From positions 1 through 64,000 of the forward strand of contig JAVBLA010000048.1 in NCBI GenBank assembly GCA_031553775.1: a DNA stretch of 64,000 bases. Reading direction: 5' to 3'. Numbering within the stretch: position 1 is the first letter of the stretch; each line of letters opens with the position of its first letter. The DNA is from JAISFI01 sp031553775 (lineage in GTDB: Bacteria > Bacteroidota > Bacteroidia > Bacteroidales > Azobacteroidaceae). Under the pieces are notes generated by a model. That model saw only the letters and a list, made by a program, of their open reading frames with translations, did no database searches and was not told the DNA's origin. This document shows, piece by piece, positions 51,772 through 59,715 of this stretch. The position numbers were made by a program, and so were the translations under genes.

Positions 51772-51801
51772 ATCTCTTAACTTTTAATTCTTAACTTATA
51801 A
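51772..51801. repeat. Heptad-repeat fragment, copy 4
   Basis: TCTTAACTTTTAATTCTTAA, a degenerate TTAAYTC run in the kinase-regulator spacer, just before the GTG start of the regulator. It looks like one arm of the element found at 57069. Confidence 0.45.
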
Positions 51802-51806
51802 GCAGG

Positions 51807-52550
51807 GTGAATGCAATTATCATAGACGACGAACAACGAAACAGAGAAAATCTGCAGCAACTGATATCCGAACATTGTCCGGATGTGACGATTCTGAAGT
51901 TATGCACATCGGCAGCGGAAGCCAGGGAAAGTATTTCCAAGCGGCATCCCGATTTGATTTTCCTGGATATTGAAATGCCTGGGGAAAATGCTTTTTCACT
52001 ATTGGAAAGTCTTGAAAGAATTGATTTTGAAGTGATTTTTGTTACCGCATTCGATCAATATGGCATTAAAGCTATCAAATTCTCAGCACTGGATTATATT
52101 CTTAAACCGATCGATCCGGCGGATCTGAGATCTGCTGTTTCCAAAGCCAGGAAAAAAATTACTCAAAAACAGGAAAATTTCCGTTTGCAAAACTTGTTGG
52201 AGAATACCCGAAGGGCGCATTCCGACAAAATGATAGCATTGTCATTATCCGATAAAGTTGAATTTGTGGAGGTGTCTTCCATCGTCCGTTGCCAATCGGA
52301 TAGCAATTATACCACCTTTTATCTCAAAAGTGGAGAAAAACTGCTGGTATCCAAAACCCTGAAAGATTTTGAAGATTTACTAACTTCATACGGTTTTCTA
52401 CGGGTACACCAGTCTCATCTGATCAATCTGAAAGAAATTAAAAGCTTTATTAAATCTGATGGCGGATACATCCGTATGAAAGACGGTTCTTCTGTCAGTG
52501 TTTCACGCCAACGCCGCGAAATGGTGCTGGAAACCCTGAAGTACCTTTAA
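51807..52550 (+). CDS. LytTR-type response regulator
   Basis: A 247-residue regulator: receiver domain (1-120, phospho-Asp54 in L-D-I-E-M-P, D-D-E near the N-terminus) and a C-terminal LytTR DNA-binding domain (about 140-245; V-S-S-I-V-R-C, R-V-H-Q-S-H-L-I-N). The start is GTG at 51807, preceded by AGCAGG; the ATG 4 nt further is out of frame. It forms a two-component system with the upstream kinase. Confidence 0.92.
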   Translation: MNAIIIDDEQRNRENLQQLISEHCPDVTILKLCTSAAEARESISKRHPDLIFLDIEMPGENAFSLLESLERIDFEVIFVTAFDQYGIKAIKFSALDYILKPIDPADLRSAVSKARKKITQKQENFRLQNLLENTRRAHSDKMIALSLSDKVEFVEVSSIVRCQSDSNYTTFYLKSGEKLLVSKTLKDFEDLLTSYGFLRVHQSHLINLKEIKSFIKSDGGYIRMKDGSSVSVSRQRREMVLETLKYL

Positions 52551-52610
52551 TTACTCTGCAATTTCCCATACTTGTTCCAAGTCTATTCACAATCATCTCC
52601 CACATCTTGC

Positions 52611-52644
52611 CTTTTAATTCTTAATTCCTAACTCTTAACTCTCC
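52611..52644. repeat. Heptad-repeat fragment, copy 5
   Basis: TTTTAATTCTTAATTC followed by CTAACTCTTAACTC, another degenerate TTAAYTC run in the regulator-to-dnaB spacer. Confidence 0.45.
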
Positions 52645-52678
52645 TGTTAATAACTTCTGCATAACTTTTCCCCAAATA

Positions 52679-52710
52679 TTTGTATTCCGATCTGGAGCGT
52701 CGTATCTTTG
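52679..52710 (+). promoter_or_regulatory. Promoter for dnaB
   Basis: TTTG (52679-52682), 20 nt, TATCTTTG (52703-52710), a full consensus match, about 39 nt before the ATG. The leader contains TTAAATTTATTGAAC (52726-52740), identical to the spacer of the ATTGAAC repeat units but without their hairpins. Confidence 0.75.
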
Positions 52711-52748
52711 CTTCCCCAAAAACAATTAAATTTATTGAACACACAATA

Positions 52749-54260
52749 ATGGCAGAAACAACCAGTAAAAGCAATAACCGGCGCAAAGCGCCTCAGCATG
52801 TTCCGGAGACCGGTGGACGTTTGCAACCACAGGCAAAAGAGTTTGAAGAGGCTGTTTTAGGAGCTCTGATGCTTGAAAAAGATGCATATTCAGTTGTCAG
52901 CGATATCCTCCGGCCGGAGAGTTTTTACGACAAAATACATGAAGTTATCTATTCTGCCATACAGGATCTGGCTGTCCAACAGAAACCGGTGGATATGCTT
53001 ACGGTTATAGAGCAGTTGAAAAAGAAAGAGGAGCTCGATTTTGTGGGTGGTGCATTTTATATTGCCCAGCTTACCAGTAAAGTTGTATCTACCGCTCACC
53101 TGGACTACCATGCACGTATTATTGCTCAGAAATATCTGGCACGCGAGTTGATCCGTTTCTCATCCGGTATTGCCTCCAAAGCGTTTGATGAAACGAACGA
53201 TGTGGACGATTTGATGCAGGAGGCCGAAGGACAATTGTTTGAAATTTCGCAGCGGAATGTCAAGAAAGATGTTACTCAAATCGATCCGGTGATCCGGGAA
53301 TCTTTTGAGTTGATGAGGATTGCCTCGAAACGTACTGATGGTTTGAGTGGTATCCAGTCCGGGTTCAAAGACCTGGATAAAATAACTTCCGGCTGGCAGA
53401 ATTCCGACCTGATTATTATCGCTGCCCGTCCGGCTATGGGTAAAACGGCTTTTGTTCTGTCGATGGCTAAAAATATGGCCGTAGATTTCAATACGCCGGT
53501 GGCTGTTTTTTCATTGGAGATGTCTAATGTACAGCTGGTAAACCGTTTGATTGTGAATGTTTGCCAGATAACAGGCTCCAAGATTAAAACCGGACAATTA
53601 GCCCAGCATGAATGGGAGCAGTTGGATTATAAAGTCAAGGAATTGTATGGTGCGCCGATTTACGTGGACGATACACCTAGTTTGTCTGTTTTTGAGCTTC
53701 GAACCAAAGCCAGGCGCCTTGTTCGGGAGCATCATGTGAAATGCTTGATTATCGATTATTTGCAGTTGATGAATGCCAGCGGGATGACTTTCGGTAGCCG
53801 GGAACAGGAAGTAAGTACTATTTCTCGTTCTCTCAAAGGATTAGCTAAAGAGTTGAATATTCCTGTAATTGCTCTTTCGCAGTTAAATCGTGGGGTAGAA
53901 GGACGTACCGGTGCAGAAGGAAAAAGACCCCAACTTTCCGACCTCCGCGAATCCGGAGCTATCGAGCAGGACGCGGATATGGTTTGTTTTATCCATCGCC
54001 CCGAATATTATAAGATATTTACGGATGATAAGGGGAACGATCTGACCGGTAAAGCCGAAATTATAATTGCCAAGCACAGGAATGGTGCGACTGGAGACGT
54101 TTTGTTATCCTTTAAAGGCGAATTTGCCCGTTTCCAGAATCTGGATGAAGACCAGTTGGTACAAGAATTTCAATCCCGTATGCACAGCCAGGATACTTAT
54201 ATTCCACCCCCTTCTAATGCGGAATTTTTGAATCAACAACATTCGGATACACCCTTTTAA
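52749..54260 (+). CDS. dnaB: Replicative DNA helicase DnaB
   Basis: Ring helicase unwinding DNA at the replication fork. The 503-residue protein has the N-terminal domain (about 30-135), linker and RecA-like core with Walker A A-R-P-A-M-G-K-T (Lys232), Walker B C-L-I-I-D-Y-L-Q-L and R-E-S-G-A-I-E-Q-D-A-D. No intein. The ATG at 52749 is preferred over an upstream start at 52680, which overlaps the promoter. Confidence 0.97.
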   Translation: MAETTSKSNNRRKAPQHVPETGGRLQPQAKEFEEAVLGALMLEKDAYSVVSDILRPESFYDKIHEVIYSAIQDLAVQQKPVDMLTVIEQLKKKEELDFVGGAFYIAQLTSKVVSTAHLDYHARIIAQKYLARELIRFSSGIASKAFDETNDVDDLMQEAEGQLFEISQRNVKKDVTQIDPVIRESFELMRIASKRTDGLSGIQSGFKDLDKITSGWQNSDLIIIAARPAMGKTAFVLSMAKNMAVDFNTPVAVFSLEMSNVQLVNRLIVNVCQITGSKIKTGQLAQHEWEQLDYKVKELYGAPIYVDDTPSLSVFELRTKARRLVREHHVKCLIIDYLQLMNASGMTFGSREQEVSTISRSLKGLAKELNIPVIALSQLNRGVEGRTGAEGKRPQLSDLRESGAIEQDADMVCFIHRPEYYKIFTDDKGNDLTGKAEIIIAKHRNGATGDVLLSFKGEFARFQNLDEDQLVQEFQSRMHSQDTYIPPPSNAEFLNQQHSDTPF

Positions 54261-54263
54261 CTT

Positions 54264-54468
54264 AGAAACTGTTTAAAAATTTACAAGCAGTATTTTAGAT
54301 CATCATATAATCTTTTTGATGAAGCTTTTTCATATCCTTTTTTGCCCTTTTCCGCCTGTTTGCTTTTTTGATTTTAGTCAAATAGCCCGCTATTTTCCTG
54401 CAATCAAAAAAGCAAACAGACAAAAAATGACTAAAAAATGATTCATGAAAAATTTTTAAACAGTTTCT
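54264..54468. mobile_element. MITE-like element with perfect 19-bp terminal inverted repeats
   Basis: The ends AGAAACTGTTTAAAAATTT (54264-54282) and its exact reverse complement (54450-54468) bound a 205-bp AT-rich segment. Inside, a second perfect inverted repeat of 18 bp (54356-54373, 54402-54419) encloses AAATAGC/GCTATTT (54380-54386, 54389-54395). No ORF. The ends resemble those of transposons, so it may be a non-autonomous element mobilised in trans. No clear target-site duplication is visible. Confidence 0.7.
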
Positions 54469-54533
54469 GGAAAATCAAATTTTTATAGGGAAAGGAGTAA
54501 TCGCAATTAGAACGGATTATATTGGAAACTCGA

Positions 54534-55646
54534 TTATCTTCCGCCTGTCAGTATTTTTGCTACCTGAGGACAGTACTTCTTTAGCCCTCCATAAATGCCT
54601 ATACAGATTAGTATCGTAATGGCAGGAACCAGAAAATAGATAAACAATAGCATATAGGGTGATTGCGGATGGAGAATAATGAATAAAACTTTCATGAATT
54701 CACCCATGAATAGGCCATGCATGGCAAAAATAAAGAAACTGCTATCTGAAAGAAACTTATTAACTCTGATTTTGCCCTTATCTATAAAGTATGATACTAT
54801 GGTGAAAGCAGATAAAATTCCTAACAAAATGCCGATATCGTGAATATAATGGTTGTAGCTCTCTTCTTTAGTAACAGCATCGGCTATGGATATGATTATA
54901 TAAATGAAAGGAATAAAATATGATTTTCTGAAAATAGGCAATAAGTTAATATGCGAAATGCTGACATATGCACCAAGTGAAAAGAAGAAAATAACACTAA
55001 GATTTAATCCGGAAATATTCCAATGATAACCACAATACCAACAAATGCAGAGTATTAAAATATACCCTATTTTGATATAGCGTATCAGCCAATATATGAC
55101 AGGAGTAAGTAGTACTGTTACCATTAAATCACGAATAAACCAGAAAGGGTAATTGATCGGAGATCCCATTGTTGTTTCAGTATCTGGAAAACGGAAATCC
55201 CAGAAACAATTGAAAAAAGTGGATAGATTGTAATCTATCTTTGATATACTTGGAAAAACAGATTCAAACATTGGTAAATGCTTGATGGATAATAATAAAA
55301 ATCCGATAAAATTCCATAATAGATAGGGAATAAGCAATGTTTTAATTCTACCTTTTAGTTTTTGTTTATATGTTTCAAGAGTAAAATCGGTATGATAGAA
55401 GAATAAGAAACCAGATATAAAAAAGAATAAGGGAACGCTGATTCTTGGAAGTACCTGACTGAAAAATGCTATAATGTAGTAATACCAGTCAGGATTATTG
55501 AATTCATGTTTTATTCCTTGCAGCGTAAATGTTGAGATATCATTATGGATAAATACTACCCCCACAATAAGTGGAAAACGAAGATAACTGATTGTTTTTG
55601 AGAGTAACTCTTCATCTGTTATTTTGGATTTATGTATTAAACTCAT
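54534..55646 (-). CDS. Membrane-bound acyltransferase family protein
   Basis: A 370-residue integral membrane protein of the acyltransferase 3 family (about 10 helices; early F-P-L-I-V-G-V-V-F-I-H with the family His, F-F-I-S-G-F-L). Such proteins O-acylate sugars of surface polysaccharides. It is lower in G+C than its neighbours and lies next to the MITE-like element, which may mean recent acquisition. No sugar operon adjoins it, so the acceptor is unknown. Confidence 0.82.
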   Translation of the reverse strand: MSLIHKSKITDEELLSKTISYLRFPLIVGVVFIHNDISTFTLQGIKHEFNNPDWYYYIIAFFSQVLPRISVPLFFFISGFLFFYHTDFTLETYKQKLKGRIKTLLIPYLLWNFIGFLLLSIKHLPMFESVFPSISKIDYNLSTFFNCFWDFRFPDTETTMGSPINYPFWFIRDLMVTVLLTPVIYWLIRYIKIGYILILCICWYCGYHWNISGLNLSVIFFFSLGAYVSISHINLLPIFRKSYFIPFIYIIISIADAVTKEESYNHYIHDIGILLGILSAFTIVSYFIDKGKIRVNKFLSDSSFFIFAMHGLFMGEFMKVLFIILHPQSPYMLLFIYFLVPAITILICIGIYGGLKKYCPQVAKILTGGR

Positions 55647-55764
55647 GATATAGAATGTATTATGTAATTTCTTTTTTCTAAAATGTATTTTTTGGAGTAA
55701 AATTTTGTAACGAATACTTCGAAATGAATAAAAACTTTATGAATTATACAAAGAACTTCACACA

Positions 55765-55808
55765 AATAAAAACTGATGACTACATAAAAGTAGGCATCAG
55801 TTTTTATT
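55765..55808 (-). terminator. Terminator of the gal operon
   Basis: A 14-bp stem AATAAAAACTGATG (55765-55778) with CATCAGTTTTTATT (55795-55808), extended by CTAC/GTAG in the loop. T-rich on both strands, so it could work either way; it lies about 110 nt after galK. Confidence 0.75.
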
Positions 55809-55826
55809 ATTTGCTAAGACTTTTTT

Positions 55827-55917
55827 GAGTTATGAACTAAGATTAAATGAGATACTCTCATTTGTTTCCAAAATTCGAAGAATTCCAATTCTTAACTCTT
55901 CTTAATTCTTAACTTTA
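55827..55917. repeat. Heptad-repeat palindromic element, copy 2
   Basis: It contains ATGAGATACTCTCAT (55847-55861), ATTCGAAGAAT (55873-55883) and a right arm of TTAACTC/TTAATTC heptads (about 55886-55914), the same order as in the 57069 copy. It touches the galK stop codon. Confidence 0.65.
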
Positions 55918-57063
55918 AAGTTTTCTCGCTCCGTCTTTGATAACTACATCATAAACCAACGGTTCTTTTCCATATTCCATCATGTAAGCTTCTTTGGTTT
56001 TTTGCAGGAATGAGTCGTACAGTTCTGCTTTTACCAGATTGATGGTACAACCTCCGAAACCGCCACCCATTACACGTGAACCGGTTACTCCGCATGCTTT
56101 GGCCATTTCATTCAGGTAGTCCAGTTCGGGGCAGCTTACGGTATATAATTTGCTCAGGCCTTCGTGGGTTTCATACATTTTCTTGCCCACAGTTTCGTAA
56201 TCGTCTTTTTCCATCGCAGCACAAGCATCCAGTAATCGTTGAACTTCTCCAATTACGAATTCTGCACGCATATAGTCGATCGGATTTACTTCCGCTTTTA
56301 CTTCTTTCAACCACTCAATGTTGGCATCGCGGAGTAAATTTACTTCAGGATGTCTTTTGGCAATGGCAGCAACAACTCTTTCGCAGGACAAACGGCGTTT
56401 GTTGTATTCACCCCCGGCAGCCAGGTTATGTTCTACACAAGTATTCAGCAATACTACTTTGTATCCAACCGGATTGAATGGAACATACGCGAATTCCAGT
56501 GAGCGGCAATCCAGACGCATCAGAAACCCTTCTTTTCCATGACAGGAAGCGAATTGATCCATGATACCACATTTGATACCTACATAATTGTGTTCGGTAG
56601 CTTGTCCCATTAAAGCCAATTCCATCCGGTTGAAACCTAAATTAAACTGGTCGTTCAATGCAAATCCAAAACAACTTTCCAATGCTGCGGAAGATGACAT
56701 TCCTGCACCCAGGGGTACATCACCTGCAAATACAGTATCGAAGCCCTGTACCTGTTTGCCTTTTTTAGCCATTTCACGGCATACGCCGAAAATATAGCAG
56801 GCCCATTGTTGAGCCGGTTTATCGGCTTCTTCCAGCCCAAACTCGCAGGTTTCGTTCAGGTCTAATGCGAATGCCCTTACCTTATTGGTCCCGTTGGGTT
56901 TGATTTCGCAATACATGGCTTTATCGATTGCTCCGGGAAGCACGAAACCTCCGTTATAATCAGTATGTTCGCCGATAATATTGATACGACCGGGAGAGGT
57001 GTACAAAGTACCTTCGGTTCCGTATAACGATTTGAATTTTTCTCTGATTTTTGTTGTATCCAT
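55915..57063 (-). CDS. galK: Galactokinase
   Basis: Phosphorylates galactose to galactose-1-phosphate (Leloir pathway). The 382-residue GHMP kinase has the galactose-binding G-R-I-N-I-I-G-E-H-T-D-Y-N (about 22-34) and ATP-binding L-G-A-G-M-S-S-S-A-A-L. It is the last gene of galM-gluP-galK. galT and galE are not in the window. Confidence 0.96.
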   Translation of the reverse strand: MDTTKIREKFKSLYGTEGTLYTSPGRINIIGEHTDYNGGFVLPGAIDKAMYCEIKPNGTNKVRAFALDLNETCEFGLEEADKPAQQWACYIFGVCREMAKKGKQVQGFDTVFAGDVPLGAGMSSSAALESCFGFALNDQFNLGFNRMELALMGQATEHNYVGIKCGIMDQFASCHGKEGFLMRLDCRSLEFAYVPFNPVGYKVVLLNTCVEHNLAAGGEYNKRRLSCERVVAAIAKRHPEVNLLRDANIEWLKEVKAEVNPIDYMRAEFVIGEVQRLLDACAAMEKDDYETVGKKMYETHEGLSKLYTVSCPELDYLNEMAKACGVTGSRVMGGGFGGCTINLVKAELYDSFLQKTKEAYMMEYGKEPLVYDVVIKDGARKL

Positions 57064-57068
57064 ATAAT

Positions 57069-57203
57069 TATATAAGTTAAGAGTTGAGAGTTCAGAATTA
57101 AGAGTTAAGAGTTAAGAATTATAATGAGCCACTCTCATTTTCCGGAGGATTCGAAGAATCCCAATTCTTAATTCTTAACTCTTAATTCTTAACTCTCAAC
57201 CAA
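57069..57203. repeat. Heptad-repeat palindromic element, copy 3 (best preserved)
   Basis: It fills the gluP-galK spacer. Left arm: GAGTTAAGAGTTAAGAATT type heptads (57076-57120). Centre: ATGAGCCACTCTCAT (57124-57138) and GGATTCGAAGAATCC (57147-57161). Right arm: four TTAATTC/TTAACTC heptads (57167-57200). The arms pair as a long imperfect inverted repeat, so the mRNA between gluP and galK could fold into a large hairpin. Confidence 0.75.
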
Positions 57204-57204
57204 G

Positions 57205-58491
57205 TTATTCAACTGGAATATCTTTGTTTACATTTTTACTTCCGATCAGTGCATAATACAGCATGAATGCCACACCGGCGAAAACTACCCAATAACTGGA
57301 AATAAATCCGAATCCGTCGGCAACTGCACCCTGGATAAGCGGTAAAATACCTCCACCGCATACCATTACCATAAAAATACCAGATGCCATGGCGGTATAT
57401 TTTCCAAGACCTTCAACAGCCAGGTTGAAGATTCCTCCCCACATAATAGAGGTACAAAGACCGCAAAGGATCAGGAACATGATACTGATGGGTACTTCTG
57501 CCAATCCGAATGAAATGTCGGATTGGAATACCGGCATACTAACTTTAATATCAAGAGGAGCAAATATTGCAGCTATTACAAAAATAAGCCCGAGAGTAGA
57601 CGCAAATGTCAACATGGCTTTACTACTGAATTTCGCGCCCAAAGAAGCTCCTGCAATACGGCCGATCATCATGAGGAACCAGTAAGTTCCTACCACGGTT
57701 CCCGCAATGGTGGCATCGATAGCTAATCCTCCGGCTTCTGTACCGGTAGTCATGAATAAGTTACAGAAGTTAGGAATTCCTACTTCCACACCCACATAAA
57801 TAAAAATAGCGATGGTTCCCAGTACAAAGTGACGGAACGACATGGCGCTGTGTTGATTTTTTTCTTTTGCCTTCTGGTCTGTAACCATGTGAGGCTCGGG
57901 AATATTGACGAAATATAACACAATAAAAACGAGAGCGAAGATACCCATAGCCAGGAATAAGGCCGGATTGGCTTTGGCAATGGTACGTTCGGCTACATTT
58001 GTTCCCATCAGGTATCCTACGAATACCGGAACGATAGTTGCTCCGATGGAGTTGATAGATCCTCCGAACTGGATTAGTTGATTTCCGGTTTTTCCACCGC
58101 CTCCTAATGTGTTCAACATCGGATTAACCACGGCATTCAACATACACATAGAGAAACCTGCAATGAAAGCTCCGGCCAGATATACTCCGAAACTACCGAA
58201 AACTCCGGAAAGAAATTGTACGCCTACTCCTAAGAACCCAATGATAACAGCAAGTAATGCTGTTTTTTTGTAACCGGTTCTTTCCAGCAGCATACCGGCT
58301 GGAATACCCATGAAAGCATAGGCAATAAAGTTTGCTGCATTTCCCAATTGTGACATGAAATTGGATGCATCAAATTGGTTTTTTACGATTACTCCCATCG
58401 GATTGGATAATCCGGTGACAAAAGAGATCATAAAAAAGAGAGCAAACATCATTGCGATAGGCAATGCATAGCTTTTCTTTTGTTGTGTCAT
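57205..58491 (-). CDS. gluP: MFS sugar transporter (GluP/FucP family)
   Basis: A 428-residue, 12-helix major facilitator of the glucose/galactose:H+ symporter family. The N-terminus has S-F-V-T-G-L-S-N-P, characteristic of the FucP/GluP group. Position between galM and galK supports galactose (and perhaps glucose) import across the inner membrane. Confidence 0.9.
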   Translation of the reverse strand: MTQQKKSYALPIAMMFALFFMISFVTGLSNPMGVIVKNQFDASNFMSQLGNAANFIAYAFMGIPAGMLLERTGYKKTALLAVIIGFLGVGVQFLSGVFGSFGVYLAGAFIAGFSMCMLNAVVNPMLNTLGGGGKTGNQLIQFGGSINSIGATIVPVFVGYLMGTNVAERTIAKANPALFLAMGIFALVFIVLYFVNIPEPHMVTDQKAKEKNQHSAMSFRHFVLGTIAIFIYVGVEVGIPNFCNLFMTTGTEAGGLAIDATIAGTVVGTYWFLMMIGRIAGASLGAKFSSKAMLTFASTLGLIFVIAAIFAPLDIKVSMPVFQSDISFGLAEVPISIMFLILCGLCTSIMWGGIFNLAVEGLGKYTAMASGIFMVMVCGGGILPLIQGAVADGFGFISSYWVVFAGVAFMLYYALIGSKNVNKDIPVE

Positions 58492-58530
58492 AATGATTAA
58501 AATTAAAATTGATTATTAATTGATTGTTTG

Positions 58531-59598
58531 TTATGAAAATTTAAAAATTGTCTGGCTAGTGAATTTTTCTCCCGGACGAAGAACTACCGATGGGAAGTCA
58601 GGTTGATTAATGCTGTCAGGGAAATGTTGTGTTTCTAAACAGAGTGCGCTTCGTTCCGGATAACTTTGGCCGTTTTTGGCAACGAATTCACCTGTCATCC
58701 AGTTTCCTGTGTACAATTGTACGCCCGGTTCAGTGGTATATACATCCATGACAATTCCTGTTTTGGGTGCCTCTACTTTGGCACAGAATGACAATTCGTT
58801 CCCTTTTTTGTTGAGGATATAGTTATGATCATATCCTTTACCAAATATCAATTGCTCGAAATTATCATTGATCCGCGCCCCTACTTCAAACGGTTGGCGG
58901 AAATCCATGGGAGTTCCTTCTACTTTTTCCGGTTTTCCGTACGGAATGGCAGTGTTATCGGTAGGAAGATAAGTATCAGCATTGATTTGAAGCAGATGGT
59001 CTCCTATATATGGATCGCCAGCTCCGGATAAATTAAAATAAGAGTGATTGGTGAGGTTTAATATTGTCGGTTTATCTGTGGTTGCTTCGTAATCGATTTG
59101 TACTGCATTCTCATCCGTTAGTTTATAGGTGATGATAGTCAGCAGGTTTCCGGGGAAGCCTTCTTCTCCGTCTTTGGAAAGATAAGAGAGACGGATAGTT
59201 TGATTGTCTGGTTGTTCTGCATCCCAAACTACGGCATTAAAACCTTTGAGCCCTCCATGTAAATTGTTAGGGCCATTGTTAATGGCTAAAGTATATTCTA
59301 TTCCGTCTAAAGTAAATTTTCCTTTGGCAATCCTGTTTCCCGTCCTTCCACATACAGCACCGAAATATGGTTCTGCAGAAGTGAGGTATTCGTCGATATT
59401 ACCATGTCCTGTAACAACATCTATTAAATTCCCCTTTTTATCAGGAACCAGGAGGGAGACAATTTTTGCCCCATAATTGGTGACGGTCATTTCCAATCCG
59501 TTTTTGTTAGTCAGGATATACAGATCGGTTTGTTTTCCGTCTATCGTTTTTTGAAAGTCAGATTGTAGCATTCCGGTAATAGAAAGTGTTTTACCCAT
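58531..59598 (-). CDS. galM: Aldose 1-epimerase (mutarotase)
   Basis: Converts beta- to alpha-galactose for GalK. The 355-residue protein has the N-Y-G-A-K-I start domain, N-R-I-A-K-G, N-N-G-P-N-N-L-H-G-G and the L-T-N-H-S-Y-F-N-L catalytic His segment. No signal peptide is visible, so it is cytoplasmic. It is the first gene of the gal operon. Confidence 0.95.
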   Translation of the reverse strand: MGKTLSITGMLQSDFQKTIDGKQTDLYILTNKNGLEMTVTNYGAKIVSLLVPDKKGNLIDVVTGHGNIDEYLTSAEPYFGAVCGRTGNRIAKGKFTLDGIEYTLAINNGPNNLHGGLKGFNAVVWDAEQPDNQTIRLSYLSKDGEEGFPGNLLTIITYKLTDENAVQIDYEATTDKPTILNLTNHSYFNLSGAGDPYIGDHLLQINADTYLPTDNTAIPYGKPEKVEGTPMDFRQPFEVGARINDNFEQLIFGKGYDHNYILNKKGNELSFCAKVEAPKTGIVMDVYTTEPGVQLYTGNWMTGEFVAKNGQSYPERSALCLETQHFPDSINQPDFPSVVLRPGEKFTSQTIFKFS

Positions 59599-59628
59599 GA
59601 TTTGATAGATTTTTAATTTTTAACCATG

Positions 59629-59661
59629 CAAATATATAATTTAATTCGATACGACGAATTA
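59629..59661 (-). promoter_or_regulatory. gal operon promoter with candidate operator
   Basis: TATATTTG (59636-59629, minus strand), about 30 nt before the galM ATG. The perfect inverted repeat TAATTCG-N6-CGAATTA (59642-59661) lies where the TTG box should be, an expected position for an operator. It may bind a galactose-responsive regulator; none is encoded nearby. Confidence 0.55.
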
Positions 59662-59715
59662 TTTTAAACTTTTTTATTTTGGTTTCGGTGAAATGATTTG
59701 CTTCGTCTGAAAAGC

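Noticed and set aside
54534..55646. Acyltransferase as part of an antiphage island with the ORF6N gene
   Set aside because: The two lie far apart, with no defence nucleases, toxins or helicases between them other than dnaB.
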